64,000 bases of DNA, taken from contig CM018694.1 in the NCBI GenBank assembly GCA_009363875.1, positions 25,863,415-25,927,414 of the forward strand. The letters are read 5' to 3'. This stretch comes from Mikania micrantha (Eukaryota > Streptophyta > Magnoliopsida > Asterales > Asteraceae). The notes beneath the pieces are model-generated. The model saw nothing but the letters and a program-made list of their open reading frames with translations, was not told the DNA's origin and did not search any database. Numbering within the stretch: the first letter of the stretch is position 1; every line of letters starts with the position of its first letter. Below are positions 9,986 to 18,652 of this stretch, one piece after another. Made by a program: the position numbers and the translations under genes.

Positions 9986-12900
9986 TTAACGTGCGCTCTC
10001 AGTGTTAGCAATAGCTGTCTTGAATAGATGAGGATATTGCTTCATCATTTGATCTTCCCGTTCCCATGTGAATTCAGGACCCCGTCTTGAATTCCATCGG
10101 GCTTTGACTATCGGAATCTTGCTTTGCTTCAGTTGTTTGACCTCTCGGTCCATGATTTCTGCTGGTTCTTCAATGAATCGTAACTGTTCATCTACCTGTA
10201 TTTCTTCCAATGGTACAATCAATGTCTCATCAGAAAGACATTTCTTTAAGTTCGACACATGAAAAACATCATGAACTCCACTGAGTTCTTCCGGTAGTTT
10301 GAGTTGATACGCCACCGGACCAATCCTTTTCAGAATCTCAAAAGGTCCTACGTAACGTGGACTAAGCTTGCCGCGCTTGCCGAATCGTATCACACCTTTC
10401 CAAGGTGATACCTTTAGAAGAACTCGGTCTCCTACTTGAAATTCCAACGGCTTGCGACGTTTGTCTGCGTAACTCTTCTGTCGATCCCTAGCCGCTGCCA
10501 TACGATTCCGGATTTGAACTATCTTCTCTGTTGTCTCATGCACCAGTTCAGGACCTGTTAACTGACTGTCCCCAATTTCAGCCCAGCAAACTGGTGAACG
10601 ACATTTGCGACCATACAAAGCTTCAAACGGTGCTGCTTGAATACTTGTATGATAACTATTGTTGTAAGAGAATTCCACCAACGGTAAATGATTCTCCCAG
10701 CTATCACCAAAGTCAATTACACAAGCTCGTAACATATCCTCGAGCGTTTGAATCGTTCGTTCACTTTGACCATCGGTCTGTGGGTGATAAGCGGTACTCA
10801 TATCCAAGCGAGTCCCTAATGACTTATGAAGAGATTTCCAAAAATTAGAAGTAAACCGGGCATCCCGATCTGATATGATAGATATTGGCACACCATGCCG
10901 TGCTACTACTTCCTTGATGTAAATGCGAGTCAGTTTCTCCATCTTATCAGTTTCTTTGATTGCTAAGAAATGTGCAGATTTCGTTAATCGATCGACAATT
11001 ACCCATATCGTATCACAACCACTTGGTGTACGGGGTAACTTAGTAATAAAATCCATCGAAATCTGTTCCCATTTCCACATCGGTATCTCTGGTTGTTGCA
11101 ATAAACCAGATGGTTTCTGATATTCAACTTTGACTTTCGAACAAGTCAAACATTTGCTAACGTACTTAGCAATATCAGCTTTCATGTGAGGCCACCAATA
11201 CAGTGCCTTCAAGTCATGGTACATCTTGTCTGATCCCGGATGGACTGAATATCTGGACTTGTGTGCTTCGTCCATCACTAGTTCCCTTAAACCTCCATAC
11301 AAAGGTATCCACATTCGATCAATGAAATAACGAATTCCATCAGGTTTAACATTCAATTGTTCTTCCATTCCTCGTAAAGATTCCGGTACTAAGTTTTCCG
11401 TTTTCAAAGCCTCAATCTGAGCACTATGTACCTTGTCAGGTAAGTCAGTATGTATTGTCATCATAAGTGCGCGAACCCGTCTTGTTCCCGTTGTATCTTT
11501 TCTGCTCAAAGCATCGGCTACCACATTAGCTTTTCCCGGGTGATACTTAATCGCACACTCATAATCGTTCAACAACTCAACCCATCGTCGTTGCCTCATA
11601 TTAAGCTCTTTCTGATCAAAGATATGCTGCAAACTCTTATGATCAGTGTAAATGGTACATTTAGTTCCATACAAGTAATGCCTCCAAATCTTCAAAGCAA
11701 AAACCACTGCTCCTAATTCCAGGTCATGAGTAGTGTAATTCTTTTCGTGTGTTCTTAGTTGTCTGGAAGCATAAGCGATCACTTTATCCCGTTGCATCAA
11801 CACACATCCCAAACCCTGTCCAGATGCGTCACAATACACCGCAAAGTCTTCCGTTCCTTCCGGTAAGGACAGAATCGGTGCACTGCAGAGTTTCTGTTTC
11901 AACAACTGGAATGCAGCTTCCTGTTTATCCGTCCAGTTATACTTTGTTCCCTTGTGCGTCAGAGCTGTAAGTGGTTGAGCGATCTTTGAGAAACCCTCAA
12001 TGAATCGTCGATAATAACCCGCCAAACCAAGGAATTGTCGTACCTCGGTAGGGGTCTTTGGCGCTTCCCAATTCTTAATCGCTTCGATCTTCGCTGGATC
12101 CACATGTATACCCTTTTCATTAACTATATGACCCAAGAACTGTACTTCCCGCATCCAGAAATCACATTTCGAGAACTTAGCGTACAGTTGTTCCTGTTTC
12201 AACAGCTCTAGTAGTAATCGAAGATGTTCCGCATGTTCCTCCTCAGACTTTGAATAAATGAGAATGTCATCAATGAAAACAATGACAAACTTATCCAGAT
12301 AAGGTTTACAAACACGATTCATGAGATCCATGAATACAGCTGGAGCGTTTGTCAACCCAAATGGCATGACCAAGAACTCATAATGGCCATAGCGTGTTCT
12401 GAATGCTGTCTTTGGAATATCCTCCTCCTGGACTCTTAGTTGATGATAACCCGACCTGAGATCAATCTTCGAGTAGTAACTCGAACCCTGCAACTGATCG
12501 AACAGATCGTCAATCCTGGGTAACGGATACCGATTCTTGATAGTAACCTTGTTCAATTCCCGGTAATCGATACACATACGAAAAGTTCCGTCCTTCTTCT
12601 TTACAAACAATACTGGAGCTCCCCATGGTGAAAAACTAGGTCGTATAAAACCCTTATCCAACAATTCTTGCAATTGTGTGGATAACTCTTGCATCTCTGA
12701 CGGTGCAAGTCGATAAGGCGCCCTAGCTATCGGTGCTGCGTCTGGTGTAAGATCGATTCGGAATTCCACCTGTCTCACAGGCGGTAATCCCGGCAAGTCT
12801 TCTGGAAATACCTCCGGAAACTCACAAACTATAGGTATATCTTCAAGTTTCTTCTCAGCTACCGGCTTTTCAGTTATAAGTGCTATAACTGCCGTATGAC

Positions 12901-14548
12901 CCTTACGTAGACACTTGTGTGCTTTCATACAAGATATGAGACGCAGTGGCGTACTGCTCTTCTCGCCTTGTACATATAATGTCTCCCCCTGCGGAAGAGG
13001 TATGCGAACAATCTTTTCATGGCATATAATTTCAGCCTGGTTCTTGGACAACCAGTCCATGCCAATGACTACATCAAAACTGCCTAAGGCAATAGGCATC
13101 AAATCAATCTCTAATATCTGACCCATCAAATCAAGAATACATCCCTTATAAATGTTTTCTACTACAATCAACTTACCATCCGCTAACTCCACAGTATAGG
13201 GACTATCTAAGGCAGTGGGACTAACATCTAATGACTTAGCAAGTGAACTAGATACAAAACTCCGGTCGGCACCAGTGTCAAATAACATAGAGGCATAGTG
13301 ATTATTTAAGAGGAACGTACCCGTAACAATGTTAGGATCCTCCCGCGCTTGACGTCCTCCAATCACGAACGCCCTGCCTCTAGCACCGTTATTGTTGTTA
13401 TTATTATTGTTGTTGTTGTTGTTGGTGCCATTGCCATTACCGTTTCCATTTCCATTACCATTACCATTGTTGTCCCCGCCTTTCTTAAGTTGTGGGCAAT
13501 CTTTCTTGAAATGACCCATCTTGCCGCACTCAAAACAACCTTTCTGTGCGTTGTTCTGATTGTTATTATGGTTGTTATTGTTGTTCTGCAGCTCTCCGCG
13601 ACAATCCTTAGCCGCGTGCCCAATCTTGCCACACCTCTGGCACTTAGCTCTGTCACATTGGTTACCCGCATGATGGTAACCACACTTGTTACATTTGGGG
13701 TGCTTACCAATATAGCCCCCCGATGATGATGATTGTTGGCCACTGTTGGAATTATGATAGGACTTGTTTGAGTCCTGCTTCCTGTTCTGCTGTTGGTTGT
13801 TACCCTTGAAGTTGTTATCCCACTTTCTCTTGTGATCTCCTACCTTGGTAGCAGATGTTCGCTTAGGCAGGGTCCCTTGCAACACTGCCTGGTCAGTAAG
13901 CTGATGTGCTAGACGAACAGCTTGTTGGATAGTGGTGGGATTTGCTGAAGTCACCAACCCTTGAATCTGAGGCACTAGTCCTCCAATGTATCTTTCAATC
14001 CACTTACTGGCTGGAGTAGCCATGTGTGGTAACAGTCTGGCCAGTTCATGCGATCTGGTCGTGTATTCCTCAATATTTGACCCCTCCATCTTGAGGTGCC
14101 AATACTCTTCTTCTAACTTCTGCATTTCACTACGAGGACAATACTCCTCTTGTAGTAAAGTTTTGAAGTTGTTCCAAGTCAATGCATTTGCTTCTCCCAA
14201 CCCCAGAGTCTGAACATTGGAGTTCCACCAAGTCAGTGCTGGACCCTCCAACGTTCCAGTAGCAAATTTCACCTTGCTGTCATCAGGGCAGTTGCACATC
14301 TCGAACACAGACTCTGCCTTTTCAATCCATCGGAGAAGTCCTATGGCCCCCTCCGACCCCTTGAAGTTGTGTGGTTTGCAGTCCAAGAACATCTTGAACG
14401 TGCAGACTTGTGGGTTAACCAACCCCCCAGCTGGACCCTGTGGCCCTGTGTTGTGTGTCTGAGCATACTGTGCAATAGCCTCTGCGACTCTGTTGTTGAT
14501 TAGCTCATTGAGCTCAGCAACAGTCATATGTACGTTTCCCTCAGCCAT
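9986..14548 (-). CDS. gag-pol: Gypsy E gag-pol polyprotein (1,520 aa), intact
   Basis: Single uninterrupted Ty3/gypsy polyprotein. Counting from the chosen ATG at 14,548: gag core 50-220 (ALTWWN at 104); three CCHC knuckles at 285-298, 303-316 and 338-351; Asn/Gly low-complexity run 357-387; protease DTGA 424-427; reverse transcriptase 605-800 with FIDD at 759-762; RNase H with CDAS at 906; integrase HHCC 1096-1136; DDE residues near D1166, D1227 and E1263; GPF 1401-1403; chromodomain-like tail 1464-1509 (EFTWEREDQM). The frame extends 37 hydrophobic codons upstream to 14,659, but MAEGNVHMTVAEL is the better start because it opens the family-like gag. The product should build virus-like particles and copy and integrate element RNA. 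All catalytic motifs checked are present. Clade (Tekay/Del-like) is inferred. Confidence 0.95.
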   Translation of the reverse strand: MAEGNVHMTVAELNELINNRVAEAIAQYAQTHNTGPQGPAGGLVNPQVCTFKMFLDCKPHNFKGSEGAIGLLRWIEKAESVFEMCNCPDDSKVKFATGTLEGPALTWWNSNVQTLGLGEANALTWNNFKTLLQEEYCPRSEMQKLEEEYWHLKMEGSNIEEYTTRSHELARLLPHMATPASKWIERYIGGLVPQIQGLVTSANPTTIQQAVRLAHQLTDQAVLQGTLPKRTSATKVGDHKRKWDNNFKGNNQQQNRKQDSNKSYHNSNSGQQSSSSGGYIGKHPKCNKCGYHHAGNQCDRAKCQRCGKIGHAAKDCRGELQNNNNNHNNNQNNAQKGCFECGKMGHFKKDCPQLKKGGDNNGNGNGNGNGNGNGTNNNNNNNNNNNNGARGRAFVIGGRQAREDPNIVTGTFLLNNHYASMLFDTGADRSFVSSSLAKSLDVSPTALDSPYTVELADGKLIVVENIYKGCILDLMGQILEIDLMPIALGSFDVVIGMDWLSKNQAEIICHEKIVRIPLPQGETLYVQGEKSSTPLRLISCMKAHKCLRKGHTAVIALITEKPVAEKKLEDIPIVCEFPEVFPEDLPGLPPVRQVEFRIDLTPDAAPIARAPYRLAPSEMQELSTQLQELLDKGFIRPSFSPWGAPVLFVKKKDGTFRMCIDYRELNKVTIKNRYPLPRIDDLFDQLQGSSYYSKIDLRSGYHQLRVQEEDIPKTAFRTRYGHYEFLVMPFGLTNAPAVFMDLMNRVCKPYLDKFVIVFIDDILIYSKSEEEHAEHLRLLLELLKQEQLYAKFSKCDFWMREVQFLGHIVNEKGIHVDPAKIEAIKNWEAPKTPTEVRQFLGLAGYYRRFIEGFSKIAQPLTALTHKGTKYNWTDKQEAAFQLLKQKLCSAPILSLPEGTEDFAVYCDASGQGLGCVLMQRDKVIAYASRQLRTHEKNYTTHDLELGAVVFALKIWRHYLYGTKCTIYTDHKSLQHIFDQKELNMRQRRWVELLNDYECAIKYHPGKANVVADALSRKDTTGTRRVRALMMTIHTDLPDKVHSAQIEALKTENLVPESLRGMEEQLNVKPDGIRYFIDRMWIPLYGGLRELVMDEAHKSRYSVHPGSDKMYHDLKALYWWPHMKADIAKYVSKCLTCSKVKVEYQKPSGLLQQPEIPMWKWEQISMDFITKLPRTPSGCDTIWVIVDRLTKSAHFLAIKETDKMEKLTRIYIKEVVARHGVPISIISDRDARFTSNFWKSLHKSLGTRLDMSTAYHPQTDGQSERTIQTLEDMLRACVIDFGDSWENHLPLVEFSYNNSYHTSIQAAPFEALYGRKCRSPVCWAEIGDSQLTGPELVHETTEKIVQIRNRMAAARDRQKSYADKRRKPLEFQVGDRVLLKVSPWKGVIRFGKRGKLSPRYVGPFEILKRIGPVAYQLKLPEELSGVHDVFHVSNLKKCLSDETLIVPLEEIQVDEQLRFIEEPAEIMDREVKQLKQSKIPIVKARWNSRRGPEFTWEREDQMMKQYPHLFKTAIANTESAR
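13388..13480. repeat. Trinucleotide and hexanucleotide repeats coding Asn and Gly-Asn
   Basis: GTT/ATT and CCATTA/CCATTT runs encode the Asn tract and the Gly-Asn tract between the last zinc knuckle and the protease. They produce spurious long frames on both strands. Confidence 0.8.
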
Positions 14549-14796
14549 CAGTTTCCTATTTATAAGAAGTGTTAGCACGAAGTCAAAATCCAATGTAACA
14601 TGTGTAAGTAAAACAACAAACACAACATGTAATATAATCAACACAGTTGTTGGAAACAAACAATAATTCTTCCATAAATAGAAACTTTCTTTGAGTACAA
14701 TACTTTTGAAATGAAATACAAAATTTCAAACTACTAATGTAGGAACACAACCCGTTCCTAATAAGTTTAAACAAAACAGAAATAAAAGAAAGAGAA
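14549..14796 (-). other. Spacer between ORF1 and gag-pol of E
   Basis: A 248-bp gap. The upstream ORF is in another frame from gag-pol and ends at 14,797, so gag-pol would need reinitiation, a separate mRNA or splicing. No clear splice pair was identified. Confidence 0.5.
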
Positions 14797-15477
14797 TCAA
14801 TCGTCCTCAACAGTGGATTCAGGATCGGACTCAGCAACTGGTGCTGGTTCCTCCTCCTCATCCTCATCCTCATCCTGTTCCTCATTCTCAACTACCACTA
14901 AATCCTCCAAAGCTTCAATCCTGCCCTCCAAGATCTCGGCTCGGTTCTCTGACTCCTCTAAACGACCAATCATGTTCACCATCTCATCCCGCATATCGTG
15001 AACAAGATGGGCAAGTTCATCTTGCCTCTCAATGGCATCCCATAACTCCTGAGATCTCTGTATGAGCTTGTCTTCTGCTGTATCCAGATCCTCGCGCAAT
15101 TTGGCGTTCTCCTCGGCGTCTGTCCTTCGCCGCTTAGGCTCAGGAGCATCTAGTGCGGGTGGTGGATGTGTAGATGGTCCTGCAGCATAGAGTCCCTGGG
15201 TATTCACCCATGGTGCCTCCTCCGGATCCTCATCCGGGTCCTCAACTGGATCCTCGTCTGGATCCTCCTCTGGATCCTCATCAGGATCCTCGTCTGGATC
15301 CTCCTCCGGGTCTTCCTCCGGATCTTCCTCCGGATCCTCCTCTGGATCGGAGTCCTCCATCTCATATGGTGGAGGTGATGGAATGGGTGGTGGTGGTGAT
15401 GATGGTGGTGCCGGAACCATCGGCTCCTCGCCCTCGGAATCATCAATGATAACATAAGGAACTGATGATGAAGCCAT
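14797..15477 (-). CDS. Gypsy E accessory ORF1: acidic, coiled-coil protein (226 aa)
   Basis: Complete ATG-to-stop frame between the PBS and gag, at a place where chromoviruses normally have no gene. Visible parts: N-terminal YVIIDDSEGEE at 8-18, matching a SUMO-interaction motif; proline-rich 21-38; an Asp-Pro-Glu-Glu tandem repeat 43-88; a basic KRRR patch at 115-118 that could be a nuclear signal; a heptad-rich, probably coiled-coil segment about 122-197; and an acidic tail. I do not recognise a named family. An extra ORF before gag is known in Ogre/Tat elements, but no relation is shown. The intact frame in a young element suggests it is functional. Nuclear action is inference. Confidence 0.75.
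   Translation of the reverse strand: MASSSVPYVIIDDSEGEEPMVPAPPSSPPPPIPSPPPYEMEDSDPEEDPEEDPEEDPEEDPDEDPDEDPEEDPDEDPVEDPDEDPEEAPWVNTQGLYAAGPSTHPPPALDAPEPKRRRTDAEENAKLREDLDTAEDKLIQRSQELWDAIERQDELAHLVHDMRDEMVNMIGRLEESENRAEILEGRIEALEDLVVVENEEQDEDEDEEEEPAPVAESDPESTVEDD
15220..15352. repeat. Short tandem repeat (TCCTCNTCNGGA-like) in ORF1
   Basis: Imperfect 12-18 bp units containing GGATCCTC encode the acidic Asp-Pro repeats of ORF1. Confidence 0.75.
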
Positions 15478-15660
15478 GCCTGTTACATAATATCATATGT
15501 AAGTGCAGTGCCATGGAATACGTAAGCAAATCAATTACATAATGTCATATGTAATTTCTAAGCAATGTGTATAAGCAGATGTGTCTAATGTCTAACAGTC
15601 ATAGTCTAAGCCTACAAATGCGAACCTAGTTCGCTATAACCAATGTCTCTGATACCAATC
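15478..15660 (-). other. Gypsy E 5' leader with primer binding site
   Basis: Next to the 5' LTR the plus strand reads CTCTGATACCA (15,647-15,657), that is TGGTATCAGAG in element sense, complementary to the 3' end of initiator Met-tRNA and three bases (GAT) from the LTR. The rest is an untranslated leader to ORF1. Confidence 0.9.
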
Positions 15661-18647
15661 TGTCACACCCCCAATTTCAACTAACGGAATCATAACGTTT
15701 GGGAACGTGACAAACCAGGATCTCAGATCATTAGACATAGCGAAGACCTCTATATGAATTTCAAAAACATACGTTGGTCTTTAAAACAAACATAATAACC
15801 AGAGTTTACAAAAAGTGCGGAAGCGTTTAAAAACCATAAACAGTTGTAAATCAAACATTACAATTCAAAGTACTTAAATATTCAGATTTAAATAATCAAA
15901 GTAAAAGAAATGCATGAGACTCTATCTTCCTAGTCCATGCCAGCTGTTACGCGCGCCTTAGCGTCCTGAGAAAACATGCAAATCAAGTCAACACAAAGGT
16001 TGGTGCATAACACAGGTTTTAAGTAATCATAGTATTCAAAACATCAGTTTGAATAACAAGTTTGTAGATAACATAATCACAATTGCACAGTCATGATAGC
16101 TAGTCATATAACTATTTACATACGTGTTCGACACCGAAGCTGACTAGTTGCCATGCTATAGCATGTTTTCGCCTTGCCACTATTGTCTATCACAACAATA
16201 GTAAATGTGTGTTTGGTCAGTCAAACACCTGCGTAGATCCCATCTACCAGGTGAGGTTTGTCAAACCTAATAGATCTATTTCCAACTACCACGCTTTGCA
16301 TTACAGCAAACTAAACGGTTCGAGGTGTGTAAGGACTTTCAAGTTGATATGTTTTCACATAATGTAAACAGATAACTATGCAAGTGTTATGTATCTAAAA
16401 TCAGTTTGTTGCACATGTTTTCTCCCCCAAAACAGTTTAAAATAAGAAAGGGGCCGTGTACGCACCTTTGATAGTAGTAGAATGATCAAATACGTGTGAA
16501 CTTGCGTAGAAATCCTCTACGAAGAATCTGTGATTTAAACAATAACCTATTGTTATTCGAATAATCGTTTTGTGCTTAAAATCATATACGTATCAACATA
16601 CGTATGTTAAAGTGTGAGAATTAGGCATACGGAAGTACGCGTGCTTTTGAAATCGTTTAAATAAAATCACATTTGATTTTATTTAATTAAACGTAATTAT
16701 ACGCGATTTCGTATTCGGACTAAAATATGAATTTTATCATTTCAACACGTTCGTATTCTCGTTACGGTTCCAACGCAACTTGAACGGATTAAAACGGAGT
16801 TCGTATGCGAAAGTTATGCTAAAAATACTAAAATTGATTTAAAACTCCAAAAATGGTGTTGCCCGGATTCGAACCCGCGACCCCCCGTTCAAATCACACG
16901 CTCCTTTCCAGTCAAGCCCGCTAGGGTATCGCGAAAATCATCAGGAATTAATTCTTTTAAGTCCTATTCCAGTTAAATTCCCTTTCCATATTATAGCCGA
17001 AGCATGTGTACTCCAATAGATCATGAATTCGATTCCGATTCAATCTAAAACCATAGGTGTATGATTCCAGATCCTTATACATTCCTAATGATGGTTCTAA
17101 TTTGATCCAAACTTAATCAAAATGTTCTAATTGATCCCAACTAGGTTCGGTTTTGAACCGAACTCACATTCAACACAAGATCTTATAATTCACTATTATA
17201 AAATCAAATTAACTCAGGCTTTAGTTTAATCGCAACATTCCGACACTTCCTATTAGGTTTAATTCGATTATCAATCCAATTAGATCAGAAACCCCCAAAA
17301 TAGTTATACCTATGAACCCTAAAACTAGAATTCAATAAATTCGATGTTTATATCTGAAATACTCATAAATATTAGCTTAATCGAAACCTTCTGAGTGTTC
17401 CTAAGTATTTCAATTTGATTATAGAGCTCTTTTTCATGGAAACCCCCAAATCCGTCTTCTACATGAACCCTAGTTATTGAATCCACACCATTCGTTGTTA
17501 AATCACGAAATTGATAGATGGTATTCTTTAGTCGGCATCTTATGAGACTACCCATATAATTTAATTTGAATATCAAACTCGTTTGGGTTGAAATCCCCAA
17601 TTCGGTTTCTCTAAGAACCCTAGAATCTCAAACACTATCAATTCGAGATTTTTCAATGAGTTTGTGTTATGGGTATTCTTAGTCGGTATAATTAGAAGGT
17701 GTAGGAATGATTTCTTACTTGATTTGATCCCCAATTGATGTAGTTCGATTTGTGTGTTGATGTTCGGCCGACCCACGATCAATTTCCTTCTTCCGTGTCT
17801 TCTTGTTTCGAATTGATGTATGGGAAAGCTTCTAACTATGCCGATTTAAAGTTCTGAAGTTTCGATTTCTTGAATTATGACCCAATGATGCGAATTTGAT
17901 AATGATACCCAACCGGTTTCGACTTTTGAGTTAACATTGTGATTAATTCGACAATAACTGTGATCATAACGTCTGATAATAGTTACTGATCATTAAGTCG
18001 ATGATTATAACTGATAAATTTCAGTTATTACTTGATTTTAATGTCCAATTAGAATCCAATTGTCACTAATTCCGAATTTTGACTCATAAAAGTCAAAATT
18101 TACACTTCTATTCTTTTACAAGTAGAAATCTCATAATTTAGGTATTCTAGACATTATTTAACTTAACTCTAATCCCTTTAATCTGATTTTGTTTGATTAC
18201 CGAACATTTCGGTTTACAAAGTTGCACCAAAAATCCCAATTGTCACTAATTGGTTCAATTTAAATACTATTGGGCTCAATTAATTCAATTGGCCTAAAAA
18301 TCCTAATTGGGCCTACTTCTAACCACTTGGGCCTTACAATATACCATTGGGCCTACCTTAGGCCTCATTGGGCCTTACTGGGCCTCATTGGGCCTTAATG
18401 GGCCTTCCTGGCCTACCTTGGCCTTCTTGGGCCTTCCTTGGTTTCCTTTGGGCCTAACTTGTCTTGTTGGGCCTTAATTGATCTTATTGGACTTTCATTG
18501 TCTTTATTGGGCCTTCATTGGCCTTGTTGGGCCTTGATTTTGTAATTGGGCCTCCCTATATCTCAATGGGCCTACATTATCACTATTGGGCCTGTAATAT
18601 CACCAACTCTCGTTAACTAGGTTAGTGTAAAAAGTCGGATTGTCACA
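15661..18647 (-). repeat. Gypsy E 5' LTR (2,987 bp)
   Basis: Promoter-bearing LTR in element sense. It carries the same TGGGCC array (18,308-18,592) and tRNA-like stretch (16,854-16,932) as the 3' LTR. Confidence 0.95.
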
Positions 18648-18652
18648 GCATA
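18648..18652. repeat. TSD of gypsy E, right copy (GCATA)
   Basis: Matches 6,415-6,419 exactly. Confidence 0.95.

Larger units (their letters stand above)
6420..18647 (-). mobile_element. Gypsy E: complete, young LTR retrotransposon nested in A
   Basis: A 12,228-bp minus-strand element with LTRs at 6,420-9,405 and 15,661-18,647, exact 5-bp TSD (GCATA), initiator-Met PBS, an extra ORF (14,797-15,477), an uninterrupted gag-pol (9,986-14,548) and a PPT. By eye the LTRs differ by one substitution (8,925 versus 18,167) and one C-run indel (near 8,050 and 17,290), so the insertion is very recent. All parts for autonomous transposition appear present, though expression cannot be judged from sequence. 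Confidence 0.95.

Noticed and set aside
13349..13743. Long frames on both strands over the Asn-rich part of E gag
   Set aside because: They arise from trinucleotide repeats; the gag-pol frame accounts for the region.
14549..14659. Use of the upstream ATG at 14,659 for E gag-pol
   Set aside because: The added 37 residues are hydrophobic and leader-like, and family-like gag begins at 14,548.
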